In this document: positions 6,010-9,077 of the stretch, in pieces | How the letters are laid out: the number at the start of each line of letters is the position of its first letter | How positions within the stretch are numbered: the stretch's first letter is position 1 | Source of the DNA: an uncultured Clostridia bacterium | GTDB lineage: Bacteria; Bacillota; Clostridia; Christensenellales; DTU072 | Assembly (NCBI GenBank): GCA_934296355.1 | Contig: CAKRAY010000052.1 | Span: forward strand, 1-9,077 | Reading direction: 5' to 3' | DNA: 9,077 bases | Made by a program: the position numbers and the translations under genes | Notes under the pieces: generated by a model | Database searches by the model: none | Seen by the model: only the letters and a program-made list of their open reading frames with translations | Told to the model about the DNA's origin: nothing

Positions 6010-7674
6010 TTACTCCTTTTTTTCTAAGAAAAAGTTATAATCACATGGTGCTACGAGAATAGTATTGTAGTTTGTGTAAGTAACCATTCCCGGCATTGCT
6101 CCGGGAATCTTTTTTACAAATTTCCTTAGCGTATAATCTACGTCCACCTTGGAAGAGTTTTTCGCTTCGCTATAAAAAGCGGCAATTTGCGCGCATTTTT
6201 TTATCGTTTCTTCGGGAGGTTGTCCCTTAATAATAAGATGTGTGCCGTGACTTTGCTTTACGTGAAGCCACAAGTCGGAACCCGAAGCAAGTTCAAACGT
6301 GACTTTCGAATTTTGTAGATTATTCTTTCCGAAATAAACCCGGTATCCGTCAATAACTATCGAAACGGGATTTGACGGCTTTATTTTCGGATTTTTACGT
6401 TGATTTTTCTTATAGCCGGAGAGAGCGTTTAATTCGTCGAGAATTTCGTCAAATTCGACTTTTAATGTGGAATTCTCTATAGACGCTTTTATGCTTTCGA
6501 GATACTCTCGTTGAGGGTACAGTATAGACAATTGTTCTTTTGCAACAAGCGCGGCGCGTTTTGCCTTAGCATACTTTTTGAAATAATTTTGAGCGTTTTG
6601 AGCGGGGCTTAAAGTGTTGTCGAGTTTTATCGTTATACTTGAATCGGTATAATAATTATGACAAGTTAAACTTTCGTCCGACGGCTTTATAAGATAAATA
6701 TTCGATAAAATTAATTCTCCGAAAATTCGCAGTTCTTCGGCTTTATTTGCAGCGTCTAATTTTTCTAAATTATCGGCGATTCGACGTTCGGTTTTCTGTT
6801 GTAAACGTAGAAGTAGCGTGGTTATCGTTTTTGTCGCCGCTTTTTTTCGCTCCAAGCCGTCGTAAAGCGAATAGTATGCGTCTAGGCACTCGTTCATTGA
6901 ATTATGGGATACATAACGACCAATTATAGAAGAGTATGGCATAACAAAGTATCCGCATAAACGGTCTTGTTCGTCGTATCGTAGGCAAGGGGAATAACCG
7001 CTGTCAAGATTAACCAACTCGAAAAATTTGTCTTTAGGGCATGAAGAAGAAACTATTTCCAGTGCCGTTTCTTTGCCTATTCCGCTTATATTCTGCAGCA
7101 AAGAAGACGTCGATAATTCCGGTGTTTTATCGAAAAAGTCTGTGGTAAGTTTTTCGTCGAAAAGCGGAATTCTTGTTTGTGGTTGCAATTCGTATTTTAG
7201 ATTTGGTAGAATGTATCTCGTGGTACTTTGATCAAAGTGTATACGTTTAATAGCGTCGATAATTTTATTATTCGAATCTATTAAAATAATGTTTGAATAG
7301 CGACCCATCAGTTCGACCATAAGGCTATATTCGGTTAAGTCGTTGAGTTCGTTCCTTGATAAAACGTCAATTCTTACGATTCTATCGGAATTAAAAATTT
7401 CTACCCTATTAATTATGCCACTGATAAGATATTTTCTTAAAAGCATACAAAAAGCGGGAGCGTTAAGAGAATTCTCTTTTTTTTGCGAGGTAACGTGAAC
7501 CCTCGGATTTGATGCGTTCGCGCTTATGACAAGAGGGTAAAATTTTCTTTGGTTTTTTATAAACAGCGTTATTTCATCTTGCTCAGGTTGATAGATCTTT
7601 TCGATTCGTCCGCCGACAAGCAATTCTGATAACTCTTTGGTTATTGCATGTATAGTTATTACGTCGTTAGGCAT
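6010..7674 (-). CDS. rqcH: Ribosome quality control protein RqcH (NFACT family)
   Basis: Binds stalled 50S subunits carrying peptidyl-tRNA and recruits tRNA-Ala to add a C-terminal alanine tail that marks the peptide for proteolysis. Older annotation calls the family fibronectin-binding protein (FbpA). Its 554 residues are close to the usual length. NFACT-N spans about 1-180, with GGRIEKIYQP (21-30), NAPAFCMLLRKYL (71-83) and ELMGRYSNIILID (121-133). The Asp97-Arg98 pair falls at the same numbers as the functional DR pair of Bacillus RqcH. A helix-hairpin-helix (LLQNISGIGKETALEI, 192-207) and a long coiled coil (about 275-415) follow. NFACT-R covers about 437-550 with FGKNNLQN (448-455) and SDLWLHVKQSHGTHLIIKG (466-484). 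The start is supported by alignment to the family, yet there is no Shine-Dalgarno sequence and a TATAAT lies only 9 bases upstream. The serine dehydratase gene follows after 6 bases. Confidence 0.95.
   Translation of the reverse strand: MPNDVITIHAITKELSELLVGGRIEKIYQPEQDEITLFIKNQRKFYPLVISANASNPRVHVTSQKKENSLNAPAFCMLLRKYLISGIINRVEIFNSDRIVRIDVLSRNELNDLTEYSLMVELMGRYSNIILIDSNNKIIDAIKRIHFDQSTTRYILPNLKYELQPQTRIPLFDEKLTTDFFDKTPELSTSSLLQNISGIGKETALEIVSSSCPKDKFFELVNLDSGYSPCLRYDEQDRLCGYFVMPYSSIIGRYVSHNSMNECLDAYYSLYDGLERKKAATKTITTLLLRLQQKTERRIADNLEKLDAANKAEELRIFGELILSNIYLIKPSDESLTCHNYYTDSSITIKLDNTLSPAQNAQNYFKKYAKAKRAALVAKEQLSILYPQREYLESIKASIENSTLKVEFDEILDELNALSGYKKNQRKNPKIKPSNPVSIVIDGYRVYFGKNNLQNSKVTFELASGSDLWLHVKQSHGTHLIIKGQPPEETIKKCAQIAAFYSEAKNSSKVDVDYTLRKFVKKIPGAMPGMVTYTNYNTILVAPCDYNFFLEKKE
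6013..6019 (-). promoter_or_regulatory. Ribosome binding site of the serine dehydratase gene, inside the 3' end of rqcH
   Basis: Read on the minus strand, AAAGGAG lies 9 bases before the ATG at 6003 and overlaps the last codons of rqcH at 6010. This favours one transcript and possible translational coupling of the two genes. Confidence 0.8.
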
Positions 7675-7683
7675 ATCGACTAT

Positions 7684-7711
7684 ATTATATCATTTTAATT
7701 ATAATTTACAA
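7684..7711 (-). promoter_or_regulatory. Promoter of rqcH, giving a near-leaderless transcript
   Basis: On the minus strand a perfect TATAAT (7689 down to 7684) is preceded after 16 bases by TTGTAA (7711 down to 7706), four of six matches to the -35 consensus. The expected start is near 7677, only about 3 bases before the ATG at 7674. The bases between the -10 and the ATG contain no purine-rich ribosome binding site. Confidence 0.65.
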
Positions 7712-7751
7712 GTAATATTTTTTATAATGTTTGTTATTGTGGTCATATAAC

Positions 7752-7777
7752 TAAGGTTTGATTCAAAGTTCGCCTTA
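7752..7777. repeat. Nested short inverted repeats in the divergent intergenic region
   Basis: TAAGG (7752-7756) and CCTTA (7773-7777) form an outer inverted repeat, and TTTGA (7757-7761) and TCAAA (7763-7767) an inner one with a single central base. The site lies between the two divergent promoters, 16 bases before the -35 of the rightward one. It could be an operator, but such short repeats arise easily by chance in AT-rich DNA. Apart from this and the two promoters I see nothing in the 160-base gap. Confidence 0.25.
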
Positions 7778-7792
7778 TACGATTAATATTGT

Positions 7793-7821
7793 TTGACTTT
7801 TCTATTAAAATATATAATAAT
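7793..7821 (+). promoter_or_regulatory. Candidate promoter of the DUF512 radical SAM gene
   Basis: TTGACT (7793-7798) matches the -35 consensus at five of six bases. With a 17-base spacer the -10 is AATAAT (7816-7821, five of six). A perfect TATAAT at 7813-7818 would leave a 14-base spacer, which is too short. Either choice puts the start about 7-10 bases before the ATG at 7835, leaving no room for a normal ribosome binding site, and none is seen. Confidence 0.55.
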
Positions 7822-7834
7822 ATTATTTATAATT

Positions 7835-9077
7835 ATGGCGAAAATTATCAAGATTTCACACAATAGCCCTGCGCTACATAAACTTAAAATCGGAGACGAC
7901 GTAATTTCATTTAACGATCGTAATTTTGTCGACGTCTTAGATTATATTTATGCCGATAGTTTGGAAACGGTTGAAATAACCTTTTATCGCAACGAACAAA
8001 AAGAGAGCGTAACAATCGTGAAGAACCAATATGAGAGTTTAGGAATAGATTTTGATTCGTCCGTTGAAATAGTTCCAAGGGAATGTTACAACAACTGTAT
8101 ATTTTGTTTCGTTCAGCAGTTACCGAAAGGTTTGAGAGATACGTTATACGTAAAAGACGACGATTACAGACTGAGTTTTATAAGCGGTTCCTATATTACA
8201 TGCACGAACCTTAAAGAGGAAGACATTCAACGAATAATAGATTATAAACTTTCTCCGCTCTATGTGTCCGTACATGCTACCGACGAAAAGGTGAGGTTAT
8301 TTTTGCTAGGAATTAAGCGAACGCGTTATAAGCAAACCGAACTTCTACAAAGGTTGGTAGCGAACGGAATTACGATTCACGCGCAAATCGTGCTTGTGGG
8401 CGGTATAAACGACGGCGAAGTATTAGAAAAATCGTTAAGCGACCTTTTTGAAATAGGCGTTGCTACGGTTGCAATAGTGCCGGTAGGTTTGACGGGACAT
8501 AGAGAGGGAAGATATCATTTGGATACGCTTAACTCGCAACAAGCATGCGACGCTATCGACATAACCGAAAATTTTTATAAAACGCATCCGGGATTTTGTT
8601 ATTGTTCCGACGAAATGTACCAGATAGCAGGAAGAAACGTTCCCGGCGCGGAGTATTACGGAGAATACGAACAAATCGAGAACGGCGTGGGACTTATTAC
8701 AAAATTTCTGGACGAACTCGATTTTGCTTTGGAAAACGCGCCTAAAAAAGTACGTAAGACGTCCGTCGGTATCATTACCGGCGTTAGCGGCGAAAGTACC
8801 ATGTTAAAAGCAAAACAAAAGATTACTTCAAAATATCCTAACGTAGAGATAAACATCTACGTTGTTAAAAACAACTTTTTCGGACAATCCGTTACCGTTA
8901 CGGGGTTAGTTACGGGTAAAGATATCGTAGAACAATACGGGGACAGGAATTTTAAAGAAAAGGTTTTAATGATACCGTCGGTTATGTTGAAAGAGTTCGA
9001 GGACGTTTTTCTTGACGGCATGCACTTAAAGCAATTGGAACATCGGTTACGCAAGAGAATACTTGTTAATTACGGTA
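7835..9077 (+). CDS. PDZ / radical SAM / DUF512 family protein, 3'-partial
   Basis: A radical SAM protein of the DUF512 family, cut by the window end after 414 codons; I expect only a few dozen residues to be missing. The first 70 or so residues form the PDZ-like region (MAKIIKISHNSPALHKLKIG, then DDVISFN and FVDVLDYIY). The cluster motif is CYNNCIFC, with Cys84, Cys88 and Cys91 as CxxxCxxC, followed by the family signature QLPKGLRDTLYVKDDDYRLSF (in two parts, 95-115). Later come VSVHATDEKVR, QIVLVGGINDG and VAIVPVGLTGHREG, then DEMYQIAGR and YEQIENGVG leading into DUF512 from about residue 290. The reaction is not known for the family, although its wide conservation suggests a basic role. 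Compared with the pattern I recall, FVDQLPKG reads FVQQLPKG and LCPGIND reads LVGGIND. The ATG at 7835 fits the family N-terminus and has no Shine-Dalgarno sequence. It is divergent from rqcH. Confidence 0.9.
   Translation, partial: MAKIIKISHNSPALHKLKIGDDVISFNDRNFVDVLDYIYADSLETVEITFYRNEQKESVTIVKNQYESLGIDFDSSVEIVPRECYNNCIFCFVQQLPKGLRDTLYVKDDDYRLSFISGSYITCTNLKEEDIQRIIDYKLSPLYVSVHATDEKVRLFLLGIKRTRYKQTELLQRLVANGITIHAQIVLVGGINDGEVLEKSLSDLFEIGVATVAIVPVGLTGHREGRYHLDTLNSQQACDAIDITENFYKTHPGFCYCSDEMYQIAGRNVPGAEYYGEYEQIENGVGLITKFLDELDFALENAPKKVRKTSVGIITGVSGESTMLKAKQKITSKYPNVEINIYVVKNNFFGQSVTVTGLVTGKDIVEQYGDRNFKEKVLMIPSVMLKEFEDVFLDGMHLKQLEHRLRKRILVNYG

Noticed and set aside
7828..7833. A perfect TATAAT immediately before the DUF512 ATG
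   Set aside because: As a -10 box it would start transcription inside the gene, and the family N-terminus supports the ATG at 7835. It is likely chance in AT-rich DNA.
7793..7834. TTG at 7793 as an upstream in-frame start of the DUF512 protein
   Set aside because: It would add 14 hydrophobic residues not expected in the family and has no ribosome binding site. The TTG is better explained as part of the -35 element.
8435..9054. Three minus-strand open frames of 65-79 codons
   Set aside because: All are antisense to the continuous DUF512 radical SAM reading frame, which has clear conserved motifs.

Overview
The window looks like a piece of a low-GC Bacillota (Clostridia-like) chromosome, probably from an uncultured anaerobe. 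The signs are AGGAG-type ribosome binding sites, a PyrR attenuator of the Firmicutes kind, a bacterial RqcH, an oxygen-sensitive Fe-S serine dehydratase and a PDZ/radical SAM/DUF512 protein. I see no insertion sequence, prophage, CRISPR array, tRNA or rRNA. Content is mainly housekeeping, and I did not find a new multi-gene system.

Left part (1-2406, + strand): a large TPR protein with a C-terminal winged-helix/BTAD regulatory module, open at the window's 5' edge, overlaps a class I SAM-dependent methyltransferase of the RlmI/RlmK type by 14 bases. The two are probably co-transcribed.

Middle (2407-4787, + strand): a pyrimidine salvage unit. An extended -10 promoter is followed by a compact leader with a PyrR-binding hairpin, a candidate antiterminator and a strong intrinsic terminator whose U-tract runs straight into the pyrR ribosome binding site. 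Then come pyrR and a uracil permease (NCS2 family). PyrR with bound UMP would stop its own transcription and that of the permease when pyrimidines are plentiful. The unit ends at a hairpin with A and T tracts on both sides, which can serve as terminator for the convergent genes on either side.

Right part (4788-7674, - strand): rqcH (alanine tailing in ribosome-associated quality control) followed six bases later by a single-chain Fe-S L-serine dehydratase.

Right edge (7835-9077, + strand): a DUF512 radical SAM protein, divergent from rqcH and cut by the window end. The 160-base AT-rich gap between these two divergent genes holds a promoter for each. In both cases the predicted transcript starts only a few bases before the ATG and there is no Shine-Dalgarno sequence, so both may be translated as leaderless or near-leaderless mRNAs, unlike the other genes here.
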